From assembly GCF_900104455.1 (NCBI RefSeq), contig NZ_FNHB01000003.1, positions 104,622 through 168,621 on the forward strand: 64,000 nt of DNA, given 5' to 3'. The notes below the pieces were generated by a model. That model was not told where the DNA came from and did not search any database. It saw nothing but the letters and a program-made list of their open reading frames with translations. Positions 8,563 through 17,518 of the stretch are shown here, piece after piece. This stretch comes from Dendrosporobacter quercicolus. Lineage in GTDB: Bacteria; Bacillota; Negativicutes; DSM-1736; Dendrosporobacteraceae. Within the stretch, counting starts at the first letter, position 1. Each line of letters starts with the position of its first letter. A program made the position numbers and the translations under genes.

Positions 8563-10887
8563 TTACCCTGCATAATAATTGACCAGGCAGCCCGCCAGAA
8601 TAATTGCCCGATCTTCCTGCGAAAGATTATGCAACTGCAATTCAACCGGTTTACGGCCTGAGCTGTTGATGATATGCGCCTGTACCCGCTCCGCTCCGCC
8701 GGCAATGGCCTCGCGGATCGCCGGTATATACAGCAGATCATCGACGGCGAACGCTTCTTTTAAGCCGGCGTCGACGGTAAATGGAATCATTCCCCAGTTG
8801 ATCAGATTGCTGCGATAGCGTTTGGTCGCATATTCGAGCGCAATATTGGCATCCCCACCCAGTACTCGCTGACAAGAAGCGGCTTGCTCCCGGGCCGAGC
8901 CGTCGCCGGGTTTTCTGGCGAAGATTACGCTGCCAATTCCGGTATGAGCGACAAGCCCGGTCTCATCTTCAGCGTTAGACTCCGCCGCAACGGGTTCGAA
9001 AAACTTTTTTACTTCCGGTGTGATCAGACCGGCCTGCCGCTGGCGTTCCAGTTCCTGAATCGCCTTGGCCCGTCCCACATACTGCGGATCTTTGCGTCCC
9101 AGTGTAAATTCCGCCAGCCGCAGCGGGTTGGAACGAAATGAAGAGGTCTCGCCGGAGGGAATCAATTCGTCGGTGGTTGTGACTTCATCCTGTAAAACGG
9201 CAGCGATTTTCAGCAGCAGGTTAGCAGGCAGCGGCCGGATGGCTGGCCAGTCGGCGATATTGGGGCCAAGCACCAGCTTGGTCTCTTGTTCCGGCTTGCC
9301 AAATCCCTGGTAAACCCGGCTCCGGTAGCTGCGGGAATCAAAGCGGTAGGGCGCAGGCGCAGCGGGAAAATCGACTTCCGTCGCCGCCGTCAGGATGCCG
9401 CCGCGCAAAGCGGTTGCGGCGATTGACCGCGCATCCATTAAGGCAACCGAGGCAATCTGTCCCTCTGTGGGCTTTGAGCCTTCCCGGCTGGGGAAATTAC
9501 GGGTGGTGTGACGGATGCTCAGACCGTTATGGGACGGCACATCGCCGGCGCCGAAACAGGGTCCGCAGAACGCGGTCCGGATACTGGCTCCAGCCTGCAT
9601 CAGACTGGCAATTGAGCCATTGCTGACCAGCTCCAGATTTACCGGCTGACTGGCCGGATATACACTCAGCGAAAACTCGCCGCTGCCGGTCTCTTTTCCG
9701 GCCAGCAGGCGGGCCATAGCAGCGATGTTTTCAAATGTTCCCCCGGCGCAGCCGGCGACAACTCCCTGGTCGACATGCAGCTGTCCATTGACCAGTTTAT
9801 CGGTCAGAGTGAAGTTAACGCGAGAATTCTCGAGCTGCGCCCGGGCGCCGATTTCCACCTGCCGCAGGATATCGGCCGGATTGCGCTTCAATTCGGCAAT
9901 GGTCCAGACATTGCTGGGATGAAACGGCAAAGCAATCATTGGCTCGATCAGGCTTAAATCTACCTTGACCAGGCCGTCGTAATAGGCGACGGCGCCCGGC
10001 GTCAGACGGCGGTAGGCCTCGGGCCGTCCGTGAATCTCATAGTATTGGCGGATTGTTTCGTCGGTTTCCCAGATGGACGACAAACAGGTTGTTTCCGTTG
10101 TCATCACATCAATGCCATTGCGAAAATCAGCCGACAAAGCGGCAATCCCCGGTCCGACGAACTCCAGGATTTTGTTTTTGACAAATCCGTCGGCAAACAC
10201 GGCGCCGATGATGGACAGGGCCACGTCCTGCGGTCCGACGCCATGGCGCGGACTGCCCTCCAGATACACAGCCACCACGTCCGGATAAGCAAGATCATAG
10301 GTTTTTGACAATAATTGCTTAGCCAGCTCACCGCCGCCTTCGCCGACGGCCAGCGTTCCCAGCGCACCGTAGCGGGTATGGCTGTCCGAACCGAGAATCA
10401 TCTTGCCGCAGCCTGTCATCATTTCCCGCATGTACTGATGAATGACCGCCTGATGGGCCGGCACGTAGATACCGCCGTATTTACGGGCTGCGGTCAGGCC
10501 AAAAACATGATCATCTTCGTTGATCGTACCGCCAACCGCACAAAGGCTGTTGTGGCAGTTGGTCAGCACATAGGGCAGCGGAAACTCCTGCAGGCCGCTG
10601 GCGCGGGCCGTCTGAATAATGCCGACATAGGTAATGTCATGAGAGGCCAGGCAGTCAAATTTCAGTTTAAGGCCATGATCATCGGCCGCCGTGTTGTGAG
10701 CAGCCAAAATCTGATAGGCGAGCGTCTGACTGCGGGCCTGGGCTTTGTCCACCGCATTTTGCATCGCCCCGCCGCATCCGGCGGGCTGTAAACAGGACGC
10801 AATCCTATCCATTGCCGCCTGGCCGTCTTTGTCGACAATCGTCCGGCCGTTAACCAAATAAACACCATGGCGAATTAATTTAATCAC
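8563..10887 (-). CDS. Aconitase-family hydratase (YbhJ-like)
   Basis: A 774-residue member of the aconitase superfamily. Seen in the sequence are [20 protein letters not shown] in the N-terminal half, the iron-sulfur region with [12 protein letters not shown] and [11 protein letters not shown] (the C-x-x-C pair), and [13 protein letters not shown]-terminal swivel domain contains the NWGMIPF region. The length and divergent N terminus resemble the hydratases of the YbhJ type rather than AcnA or AcnB. I chose GTG at 10887, preceded by AAGGTGA; a TTG six codons earlier lacks a ribosome site. The pairing with a CitMHS transporter and a LysR gene suggests tricarboxylate utilisation. The true substrate is not certain. 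Confidence 0.85.
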   Translation of the reverse strand: MIKLIRHGVYLVNGRTIVDKDGQAAMDRIASCLQPAGCGGAMQNAVDKAQARSQTLAYQILAAHNTAADDHGLKLKFDCLASHDITYVGIIQTARASGLQEFPLPYVLTNCHNSLCAVGGTINEDDHVFGLTAARKYGGIYVPAHQAVIHQYMREMMTGCGKMILGSDSHTRYGALGTLAVGEGGGELAKQLLSKTYDLAYPDVVAVYLEGSPRHGVGPQDVALSIIGAVFADGFVKNKILEFVGPGIAALSADFRNGIDVMTTETTCLSSIWETDETIRQYYEIHGRPEAYRRLTPGAVAYYDGLVKVDLSLIEPMIALPFHPSNVWTIAELKRNPADILRQVEIGARAQLENSRVNFTLTDKLVNGQLHVDQGVVAGCAGGTFENIAAMARLLAGKETGSGEFSLSVYPASQPVNLELVSNGSIASLMQAGASIRTAFCGPCFGAGDVPSHNGLSIRHTTRNFPSREGSKPTEGQIASVALMDARSIAATALRGGILTAATEVDFPAAPAPYRFDSRSYRSRVYQGFGKPEQETKLVLGPNIADWPAIRPLPANLLLKIAAVLQDEVTTTDELIPSGETSSFRSNPLRLAEFTLGRKDPQYVGRAKAIQELERQRQAGLITPEVKKFFEPVAAESNAEDETGLVAHTGIGSVIFARKPGDGSAREQAASCQRVLGGDANIALEYATKRYRSNLINWGMIPFTVDAGLKEAFAVDDLLYIPAIREAIAGGAERVQAHIINSSGRKPVELQLHNLSQEDRAIILAGCLVNYYAG

Positions 10888-10979
10888 TGTAATCACCTTT
10901 TTCAAATTTGATTAAATGCAGTTAATATCAGGATTTAGTGTACCGCATTATTCTGAATTGATAAAATCTTTTAATTTTA

Positions 10980-11009
10980 TTGTATTCAATTAAATTTTTT
11001 TATTATAAT
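10980..11009 (+). promoter_or_regulatory. Putative promoter of the lysR gene in the divergent region
   Basis: TTGTAT (10980-10985) and TATAAT (11004-11009) are 18 bp apart, 32 bases before the lysR start. The surrounding 130 bp between the divergent genes are very AT-rich and should contain the LysR binding sites. Confidence 0.45.
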
Positions 11010-11041
11010 AAACCTATTAACGCTAAAGGACTGTGATCGCA

Positions 11042-11950
11042 ATGGACCGAAGAGACTGGATTATTCTTAAAACGATAGCCGAGGAAAAAAATATGACTAA
11101 GGCGGCGGAACGCTTGTACATCTCACAGCCGGCCCTCAGTTACCGTCTGAAAAACATGGAGAAGAAGCTTGGCGCCGCCATCCTGATCCGTACCGCCAAC
11201 GGCGTTTCACTTACCCAGCAGGGCGAGTATCTGCTGGAATACGTCAACGACATGCTGCGGCAGTTTACCCGGTTGAAAGAAACCATTCAAAATATGGGCG
11301 GTAAGGTGCAAGGCATGCTTCGGCTGGGCTCTTCGACCGTCATTGCCCATTATAAGCTGCCGGCGATTCTCAAGGAATTTCTTGATTTGTATCCCGAGGT
11401 GGAGGTTTCGCTGAAAACAGGCATGAGCCAAAAAATTTACCGCCTGCTGCAGAAGGACGAAATTTCAGTCGCTATTCTGCGCGGCGATTTCAGCTGGGAC
11501 GAAGAAAAGCATCTGCTGGCGAACGAACCGATCTGCCTTGTTTCCAGTCAGTCGCTTAAGCTGGCGGACCTGCCCCGCAGGCCGGGACTTGTTGCTCAGA
11601 CCGACGCCTCGCTGCAGGCGATATTCCACGAATGGTGGCGGCAGAACTTCGACCGGCCGCCAATGGTGACAATGGAGCTTGACAGTATGGAAACCTGCCG
11701 CCAGATGGTCTGTCAGGGGCTGGGCTGGGCGATCATGCCGGCGATCGGCATCTCCAGCCATCATGAACTGCACCGGCAGCCGTTATACTGGAAAAATGGA
11801 CAGCCTCTCTGCCGGCCGACCTGGCTGTTATGTCATCGCTCAGCGCTGGAGCTTTCGGCGGTGCAGGCTTTTGTCGAATTCGTACAGACCGCATTTCAGG
11901 CGGAAGCGGATATTTTTGAAAAAAATGTGTCGCCAACCCCGTCCCCTTGA
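11042..11950 (+). CDS. LysR-family transcriptional regulator
   Basis: A 302-residue LysR-type regulator. The N terminus MDRRDWIILKTIAEEKNMTK and the following KAAERLYISQPALSYRLKNMEKKLG form the winged helix-turn-helix; residues 90-290 form the periplasmic-binding-like effector domain. I use the ATG at 11042, 11 bases after AAAGGA; a GTG nine bases earlier is too close. It is divergent from the hydratase and citrate-transporter genes and probably controls them. The last residues, NVSPTPSP, and the stop codon are encoded by a REP-like repeat (11927-11953), so the original C terminus may have been replaced. Confidence 0.9.
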   Translation: MDRRDWIILKTIAEEKNMTKAAERLYISQPALSYRLKNMEKKLGAAILIRTANGVSLTQQGEYLLEYVNDMLRQFTRLKETIQNMGGKVQGMLRLGSSTVIAHYKLPAILKEFLDLYPEVEVSLKTGMSQKIYRLLQKDEISVAILRGDFSWDEEKHLLANEPICLVSSQSLKLADLPRRPGLVAQTDASLQAIFHEWWRQNFDRPPMVTMELDSMETCRQMVCQGLGWAIMPAIGISSHHELHRQPLYWKNGQPLCRPTWLLCHRSALELSAVQAFVEFVQTAFQAEADIFEKNVSPTPSP

Positions 11951-11953
11951 CAC
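11927..11953 (+). repeat. REP-like repeat with ACCCCGTCCCC core, copy 1
   Basis: GTGTC and GACAC flank an ACCCCGTCCCCTT core. Related copies lie at 23388, 25678 (reverse orientation) and 34851. This copy overlaps the 3' end of the lysR gene and supplies its stop codon. Confidence 0.6.
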
Positions 11954-12093
11954 GGCAGGAATGCCGCTGCTGAATGCGCGGGGCGGAGCAGTTGGAGCTG
12001 TAGCAGCTTGGATGGCCAACGAAAATACCTTTCGCGCTGATAATAATCCCTTTTACCGGTAGGAAAAAAAATCATTTGGCGTAAAATAGATAG

Positions 12094-12108
12094 TGATAAT
12101 TAATTTCA
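12094..12108. promoter_or_regulatory. Weak Fur-like box before the MATE gene
   Basis: TGATAATTAATTTCA differs from the 7-1-7 Fur consensus at two positions and stands about 22 bases before the MATE start. The match could be chance in AT-rich DNA. Confidence 0.3.
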
Positions 12109-12129
12109 ATTATTTTGGGAGGTCTTAGC

Positions 12130-13521
12130 TTGAGCCAAATGGTAGTCAATAATAAAGAAAAACAGAAACAGCTGATTTTGACTGAAAACCTGTGGAAAGT
12201 CATGGTTAAGTTATCGTGGCCCGCCATTATCGCTATGGTGCTTTACGGCTTAAACACCGTCATTTCGGCTGTTTTTGTCGGCCGCTATGTCGGGGAAACC
12301 GCGCTGGCGGGAGTTTCTGTGGCCTATCCGTTAACGCAGATCAGCATTGGTATAGGGTCTTTGATCGGCGTTGGCGCGGGTTCCGTATTAAGTATCGCCC
12401 TGGGCAGCGGGGATAAACATACTCAGCGGAGGCTGCTGGGCAATGTGAATGTTCTTTCGCTGGCCTTAACCGTTGTTTATATGGCGCTGGGGACTTTTTT
12501 CTCCACCCGGCTGGTTGGGATGATGGGCGGAGAAGGTGAAGTATTGGCGCTGGGCGACATTTATTTTAGAATTACGGTGCTGGGCGCTTTTTTCTGGATT
12601 TATGGCCTGGCGGCCAATATGATTGTCAGAGCCGAAGGGAAAATGAAATCAGCGGCGGTGATGATGGGGATAGGGCTTGCCGCCGATGTGCTGGCAAACT
12701 ATATCCTGGTCGCGGTGCTTGGGCTGGGTGTGGAAGGCTCGGCTTGGGCGACCAATATCGGCATGCTCGTCTATACGCTGCTCGGCTGGATTTATTTTGG
12801 CCGTGATTTTTCTTCCTTTTCAACGGAAGCATTTTCCTTTTATTGGGACAAAGCTGCCGTAAAGTCCATCGTGAGCCTGGGAATGTCGTCCTTCATCATG
12901 ATTGTCATGAGCCTGGTGCAGGGCGTGGTTGTGTTTAACGCGCTGGCCCGGTACGGCACAGTGCTTGATATTGCCTTCTACGGGGTGGTCTACCGGATCT
13001 TCGTATTTATGCTGACGCCCATCTTCGGCCTAATGCGGGCGCTGCAGCCGGTCATCGGCATCAACTACGGCGCCGGTCAATATGACCGCGTCATCAGCTC
13101 TTACAAGATATTTACTGCGGCGGCGATGCTGCTGACCCTGCCTTTCTGGCTTGTTTGCATGGCTGGCCCGGCTTTTGTTGTCGGTCTGATGCTGCCCGGG
13201 CAGAGCTTTAGCGGCGAGCAGCTGATGTATTTTCAGGTCTACATGCTAATCCTGCCGCTGTTGTCAGCCATTTTTATGGCAATGACCCTGTTCCCTTCGA
13301 TCGGCAAAGGAAAGCCTGCGGCGCTGATCGGCATTGCCAGACAACTGGTTTTCTATATTCCGGTCATGATTTTTTTGCCGGCCAAGATCGGTGTTCCCGG
13401 CATTTATTTTGGGTCGCTGGGTATTGATGCGGTGATGGTTTTGTGGACCGTGATTATGGTGCGGCAAGAATTTGCGTTATTAAGAACAAAAAATCAGCCT
13501 GCGGCAATTAGTGTTTCCTGA
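12130..13521 (+). CDS. MATE-family efflux transporter
   Basis: A 463-residue inner-membrane protein with about 12 transmembrane segments in two MATE repeats. The N-terminal half has PAIIAMVLYGLNTVISAVFV followed by GRYVGETALAGVSVAYPL, which is the family signature; the second half has ALQPVIGINYGAGQYDRV. These proteins export drugs, dyes or metabolites by Na+ or H+ antiport. I chose the TTG at 12130, six bases after GGGAGGT; the ATG at 12139 is 15 bases away from that site. It stands alone, with a weak Fur-like box upstream. Whether it exports a siderophore or an antibiotic cannot be told. Confidence 0.9.
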   Translation: MSQMVVNNKEKQKQLILTENLWKVMVKLSWPAIIAMVLYGLNTVISAVFVGRYVGETALAGVSVAYPLTQISIGIGSLIGVGAGSVLSIALGSGDKHTQRRLLGNVNVLSLALTVVYMALGTFFSTRLVGMMGGEGEVLALGDIYFRITVLGAFFWIYGLAANMIVRAEGKMKSAAVMMGIGLAADVLANYILVAVLGLGVEGSAWATNIGMLVYTLLGWIYFGRDFSSFSTEAFSFYWDKAAVKSIVSLGMSSFIMIVMSLVQGVVVFNALARYGTVLDIAFYGVVYRIFVFMLTPIFGLMRALQPVIGINYGAGQYDRVISSYKIFTAAAMLLTLPFWLVCMAGPAFVVGLMLPGQSFSGEQLMYFQVYMLILPLLSAIFMAMTLFPSIGKGKPAALIGIARQLVFYIPVMIFLPAKIGVPGIYFGSLGIDAVMVLWTVIMVRQEFALLRTKNQPAAISVS

Positions 13522-13551
13522 CTGAGGGAAAGCACAAGCTCAAAAGTGAGC

Positions 13552-13592
13552 AGCCGGTCAGGGGAAAAGTTGCCCCGGCCGGCTTGTTTATT
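13552..13592 (+). terminator. Probable terminator after the MATE gene
   Basis: An imperfect GC-rich stem (13552-13564 with 13573-13584) followed by TGTTTATTTG lies 30 bases past the stop codon. Confidence 0.5.
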
Positions 13593-13730
13593 TGCTTTCC
13601 GGGCAGGAGCCCGGCCAGGCGCTTGGCGTTTTCGGGAGAGGGAAATGTGGAGAATATGGGATGGGTTTGGGGAAATCTATTGACAAAATATTCAAGAAAA
13701 TAAATAATATAAGTAAGTTAAATAACTAAT

Positions 13731-13915
13731 GTACAGGCTGTCCCTGAAGCTGAACTGAAAGGCTGCAATGGCGATGAAAACCTCAAAATGTCTAAGCCGG
13801 ACAGGGCTTGGCTTGCAGACCGGCGGGGCGAAGCTTTCGCGGGAGTGAATGGTGAACAGAGCCGCCGGCGAACTGCCTGTACGACAGTCACCCGTTTTTA
13901 CCTGCGAGCGATCGG
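13731..13915 (+). ncRNA. Cobalamin-riboswitch-like leader, divergent or degenerate
   Basis: A stem GTACAGGC (13731-13738) with GCCTGTAC (13875-13882) closes a domain of about 150 nt. Its 3' end, GAGCC, a short insert, then GGCGAACTGCC, followed by TTTTACCTGCGAGCGA, closely copies the 3' half of the true cobalamin riboswitch 630 bases downstream. The 5' half is only weakly similar: it contains GATGAAAACC in place of the expected GGTG-AAA-CC core and lacks the CCCGCCACTGT segment. A terminator follows at 13969. No open reading frame follows, so it is either a relic, a variant-ligand riboswitch, or the leader of a small transcript. Confidence 0.4.
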
Positions 13916-13968
13916 GCGGATTTACCCGAAGATTGCATTTTGCACTGGTATGGCGGCCGAAGTGAGAC

Positions 13969-14014
13969 AAGCCTCCTGATGGTGTAGCGGCGCAGGGGGC
14001 TTCTTTGTTTTTTT
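13969..14014 (+). terminator. Intrinsic terminator after the riboswitch-like leader
   Basis: AAGCCTCCTG (13969-13978) pairs with CAGGGGGCTT (13993-14002) and is followed by CTTTGTTTTTTT. This is a classical terminator at the position of an expression platform. Confidence 0.7.
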
Positions 14015-14254
14015 CGGGTGGCCAGTTTTTTGCTAAAGGAGGGGATATAGCCGGCCTAAACGGAAGGAGAATTTGGCGGTCTCAGTCGCTGGATCAACGC
14101 AATAGGGCAAAATCAGCTGAAATAAGTTCTTTATGCTGTAAAGAAGCTTACAAAAAGGTTCTAATGCGGCGCAGGCTTGCGTAGAATGAAATTGTGTCTC
14201 AGCGGTGCATTTTCGTTTGCCGAACCCTTGTGCAAAGGTGTTTTATGAAATGGT
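14015..14254. other. Gap between the riboswitch-like leader and the next promoter
   Basis: I find no gene here. A good ribosome-like AAAGGAGGGG near 14035 is not followed by a start codon in a usable frame, which fits a lost gene. Confidence 0.4.
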
Positions 14255-14269
14255 TGATAATTAATATCA
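14255..14269. promoter_or_regulatory. Fur-like box upstream of the cobalamin riboswitch
   Basis: TGATAATTAATATCA matches the 7-1-7 Fur consensus with one mismatch and lies about 80 bases before the riboswitch, within the likely promoter. It suggests that the receptor gene may answer to iron as well as to cobalamin. Confidence 0.45.
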
Positions 14270-14347
14270 TTAATGCTATAATTAATTTACAAAAAATACC
14301 ATAAATGAGATTGGATTATATGTTTTTTATCGGCTAAAAAAATATTC

Positions 14348-14540
14348 GGAATAGGTGCCCTTAGGGGCTTAATAGGGAAGACCGGTGTAAAACCGGCGCG
14401 GTCCCGCCACTGTAACGGGGAGCAAGGCCAAATAAATGCCACTGGAACGGAAGTTCCGGGAAGGTTTGGCGGCGCAATGATCCGGAGCCAGGAGAACTGC
14501 CTATTTAACAATCACCACTTTTACCTGCGAGCGACAGGGA
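14348..14540 (+). promoter_or_regulatory. Cobalamin (B12) riboswitch
   Basis: The conserved core is present: AATAGGTGCC closing with GCCTATTT, AATAGGGAA, CCGGTGTAAAACCGG, GCGGTCCCGCCACTGTAA and the B12 box GGAGCCAGGAGAACTGCC (about 14482-14500). A downstream element CCTGCGAGCGACAGG (14524-14538) is in the position expected for the loop that makes the long-range kissing contact. It precedes a terminator and a TonB receptor gene, the usual arrangement for corrinoid-repressed outer-membrane receptors. Confidence 0.93.
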
Positions 14541-14591
14541 GGGGATTACGAAAGCCGGCGGACAATCAATCCGGCGGTCTGGCGTAAGCAC

Positions 14592-14615
14592 ACTCCCCTG
14601 ACGGGAGTTTTTTTA
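14592..14615 (+). terminator. Expression-platform terminator of the cobalamin riboswitch
   Basis: ACTCCC (14592-14597) pairs with GGGAGT (14603-14608) and is followed by a run of Ts. GGGAG at 14537-14541 can pair with CTCCC instead, offering an antiterminator. Confidence 0.75.
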
Positions 14616-14716
14616 TTGCAGCAGGGCTGGATGGACAGCTATCCGGTCATTTAGATGTTTGATCAATTTGTTACGAATTTAAGTTCATATGGGGTTAAAA
14701 AGGAGTAGATTTTGTT

Positions 14717-17368
14717 GTGAAGCAAAGCAAGTTAACATATAGAGCGCTGGCCGTGAGTATGGCCTGTACGCTGACGTTCAGCCTGAATCCGTTTATCGCC
14801 GGGATAGCCTATGCGGCTGAGGAACAAGTGCAGGAAACAACGGAGGCGGAGCGGGCGGGCGGTGAGGACCTACAGGCGGCCAATGAAGCCCTGCGCAGTG
14901 ACAAGCCGTGGAGTACAGAAGACTTTGCCCTGCCTGCGGTGACGGTGCAAGCGCCCCGACCGGACTGGGAAACTAAGCTGTCGCCGGGCACAGTGACCGT
15001 TATCCGCCCGGAGGATTATAAAGGCGAGCAAAAAACGCTGCCCGAACTGCTGAAAGATGTGCCGGGGGTTCATGTGCGCTATGTAAGCGGCAAAGGCCAG
15101 TATACCACCGTTACTGTCCGCGGCAGTACCGCTGCCCAGGTCGGCGTATTCGTAGACGGCGTGCTGTCCAATCTGGGCGGCGATGCGGCGGTGGATATTT
15201 CCACCATTCCGGTGAAAAATGTTGAGCGGATTGAAGTCTACCGCGGCTACATCCCGGCTCGCTTTGGCGGCACCTATATGGGCGGCGTCATCAATGTCGT
15301 AACCAAAAAGCCGGAGAAAACTAATATTTCCGCCTCTGTCGGCCAAAGCTCCTGGGGCGGCTACAATACCAGTTTAGAGATCACCGAACCGCTGGGCAGC
15401 GGCAGTCTGATGGTCGGTATAAACCATGACCAAAGCGACGGCGATTTTAGATATAAGAATCCGGGGTCTGATGCTGCGTACGCAAAATATATGCCAGGTT
15501 ATCAAGCACAATTAGTAAGTCAAATTGCTTGGACTAATGAGTATATGGGGTATATGGGAGTTAATACAGATTTTGCTACGGTGGACGAAGTTAATTCTGC
15601 CTTTGATAATTCGGCTGTTTATAATCAGTACTTATCCACAGTGGTAGATCAGTACTATAATTATCTGGGATTTTCGAGTAAGCAAGAGGTACTTTCGGTA
15701 TTTGGATGGAGTGAGCAGCAGTATTATGGCAGCGCAAAGCTAGAACTAGATCATGTCAGAACTAGTTTGAATAATCAAACGGAAGGAATTAGAAAACGAA
15801 TAAAAGGCCTTTCTTCTGATGCTATGCGTTGGCGACGTAATAACGATTATAAAAATACTGATGCTCTGATTAAATGGCAAGATGACCATTGGATTATTAA
15901 AGGAAGTTGGAAAAAAATTGACCGGGGCATGCCACAGCCAAACATTCTAACGGGCGATATCACTGACCCTAGCCATGTAAGTGTGGATCTCCCAGGTTTT
16001 TTCGAAAGAAAAAGGCAAAAATTGACTACAAAAGACTTGCTGATTGGCCGGAGGGATACCGCTGACAATTTAGAATGGGGCTGGCAGGTCAACTATCTGG
16101 ATCAGGACAAAGACTACCGCAATCCGGATCATGCCCTTGACGGCTCAGCCGAGCGGGCAATGGGCAAATGGAGCACCTATGATTCCCGGCGGTTTGGCGG
16201 GGCGGTTGACGGGAGCTATAAAGCCGGAAAAAACCATCTGCTGGAATTCATGACCAACTGGTCCTTTGAAAAAATGGATATCGACGGCAGCCGTATGGAA
16301 AAATTCGATATGAGTGATGAGCTGCCAAATGCACTGCGTTATCGCACTTATTATGAACAGACGCTGTTCAATCTCCAGCTGCAGGACACCATTACGCTAA
16401 ATAAGGCGGAGGACTTATGGCTGACGCCAAGCGTCAGGTACAACTCCTCAAAAGTAATGGGGCGGGCCGCAGGCCCTAACCGGAGTGCAATTGACCCCAA
16501 CCATCGCTGGGTAAAGCAGGAGGATACCCAAACAGACAGCAAGACCACCTGGCAGGTGGCCCTGAAAAAGAAGGTCAACGAGCAGTTAACCCTGCGATCC
16601 ACCATGGGGACTTACTACCGGCTGCTCAACCTGTATGAAATTGCCGGCGATGGGGCCGGCATCATGCCTCGGCCCAATACCGGATCTGATGGAAAACTGC
16701 TGGGCGGTTCGATGTTTCCGGTGCCGGAGGAAGGCCGCCAGTGGGATATTTCCGCCATTTGGGACGGTAAATTCCTGGGGGCGGATTCCTCGAATATCCA
16801 GTTGACCTATTTTGGACGCAAATCAGAGAATTTATTGCAGCTGTACCGTTTTGGCCTGGACTACTGGTCTTATACCAATACGGCCAAAGGACGGGTTAAC
16901 GGTGTGGAGATGCAGGGCAACTTCAGTTGGAACAAATTGGATTTGAATTTGTCCGCCACCTATATGCATACTAAAGCCCGGGAGAAAAATGATTCCCCGA
17001 CAGGCGACAACATTTATTACGATCAGCCGCATCTTTATGCACCGGACTGGGAAGGCTCGGTAAGGCTGACCTACCGGCCTGACAGTAGAACATCAATCTT
17101 TACTGAACTGAAATATGTGGATGAAATGTACTGTTGGAATCAATGGCCCAAGTATGTTCAAAGTTCCTTAACAACCATCGGCCTTGGCGCAAAATATAAA
17201 ATAGATAAAGATGTTCAGGTCATTGCCGGTGTCAACGATTTATTTGACAAAGGACCGGAAGCTACCTTTACAAGCAAGTCATCCTATGATGGCAGTGCTC
17301 AAAATAAACCGGTGGAATATCCATTACAGGGCCGCACCTATTATGTGACATTGCAGTATAAATATTAA
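14717..17368 (+). CDS. TonB-dependent receptor under cobalamin riboswitch control
   Basis: An 883-residue outer-membrane receptor. A signal peptide of about 33 residues ends near AYA-AEE. The plug domain spans roughly residues 90-195 (LPELLKDVPGVHVRYVSG, VTVRGS, VGVFVDGV, VERIEVYRG, GGVINVVTKKP) and the rest is the barrel, ending in YYVTLQYKY. The start is GTG at 14717 after AGGAG. The riboswitch points to cobalamin or another corrinoid as ligand; a Fur-like box adds a possible iron input. It is much longer than the E. coli vitamin B12 receptor BtuB. Residues of about 243-441 are encoded by DNA near 35% GC, against about 60% on either side, and look like an exchanged surface-loop segment. Confidence 0.93.
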   Translation: MKQSKLTYRALAVSMACTLTFSLNPFIAGIAYAAEEQVQETTEAERAGGEDLQAANEALRSDKPWSTEDFALPAVTVQAPRPDWETKLSPGTVTVIRPEDYKGEQKTLPELLKDVPGVHVRYVSGKGQYTTVTVRGSTAAQVGVFVDGVLSNLGGDAAVDISTIPVKNVERIEVYRGYIPARFGGTYMGGVINVVTKKPEKTNISASVGQSSWGGYNTSLEITEPLGSGSLMVGINHDQSDGDFRYKNPGSDAAYAKYMPGYQAQLVSQIAWTNEYMGYMGVNTDFATVDEVNSAFDNSAVYNQYLSTVVDQYYNYLGFSSKQEVLSVFGWSEQQYYGSAKLELDHVRTSLNNQTEGIRKRIKGLSSDAMRWRRNNDYKNTDALIKWQDDHWIIKGSWKKIDRGMPQPNILTGDITDPSHVSVDLPGFFERKRQKLTTKDLLIGRRDTADNLEWGWQVNYLDQDKDYRNPDHALDGSAERAMGKWSTYDSRRFGGAVDGSYKAGKNHLLEFMTNWSFEKMDIDGSRMEKFDMSDELPNALRYRTYYEQTLFNLQLQDTITLNKAEDLWLTPSVRYNSSKVMGRAAGPNRSAIDPNHRWVKQEDTQTDSKTTWQVALKKKVNEQLTLRSTMGTYYRLLNLYEIAGDGAGIMPRPNTGSDGKLLGGSMFPVPEEGRQWDISAIWDGKFLGADSSNIQLTYFGRKSENLLQLYRFGLDYWSYTNTAKGRVNGVEMQGNFSWNKLDLNLSATYMHTKAREKNDSPTGDNIYYDQPHLYAPDWEGSVRLTYRPDSRTSIFTELKYVDEMYCWNQWPKYVQSSLTTIGLGAKYKIDKDVQVIAGVNDLFDKGPEATFTSKSSYDGSAQNKPVEYPLQGRTYYVTLQYKY

Positions 17369-17400
17369 TTTCAATTATTCTGAAATCAGTTGAGGAGGTG

Positions 17401-17430
17401 ATGCCAGGGATGAACGCTTTGCAAGGCTAA
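17401..17430 (+). other. Micro-ORF with strong ribosome site (9 codons)
   Basis: ATG-CCA-GGG-ATG to TAA encodes nine residues. GAGGAGGTG abuts the first ATG and is about 10 bases from the internal ATG at 17410. It could be a leader peptide or a relic. Confidence 0.25.
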
Positions 17431-17446
17431 CACAAAAAGGAAGGAG

Positions 17447-17473
17447 ATGATGTGTGCTAGGCACCATCAATAG
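17447..17473 (+). other. Second micro-ORF with ribosome site (8 codons)
   Basis: GGAAGGAG stands directly before ATG-ATG, which opens an eight-codon frame ending at TAG 17473, 45 bases before the next gene. Coding status is unknown. Confidence 0.2.
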
Positions 17474-17518
17474 TTTTTTCGTTAAGCAGTAAAAATAAAT
17501 GAAAAGAGGGATTGTATT

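Noticed and set aside
8563..10887. Long open frames on the opposite strand of the hydratase gene
   Set aside because: They lack ribosome sites and recognisable protein patterns, and the aconitase frame explains the whole stretch.
13731..13915. Moco or c-di-GMP riboswitch for the upstream leader
   Set aside because: The GAAAGG and CAATGGCGATGAAAACC words look suggestive, but the conserved cores of these classes are missing; the similarity to the neighbouring cobalamin leader is stronger.
14717..17368. Naming the receptor btuB
   Set aside because: The riboswitch supports a corrinoid ligand, but the protein is far longer than BtuB and carries an exchanged segment, so the symbol is not justified.
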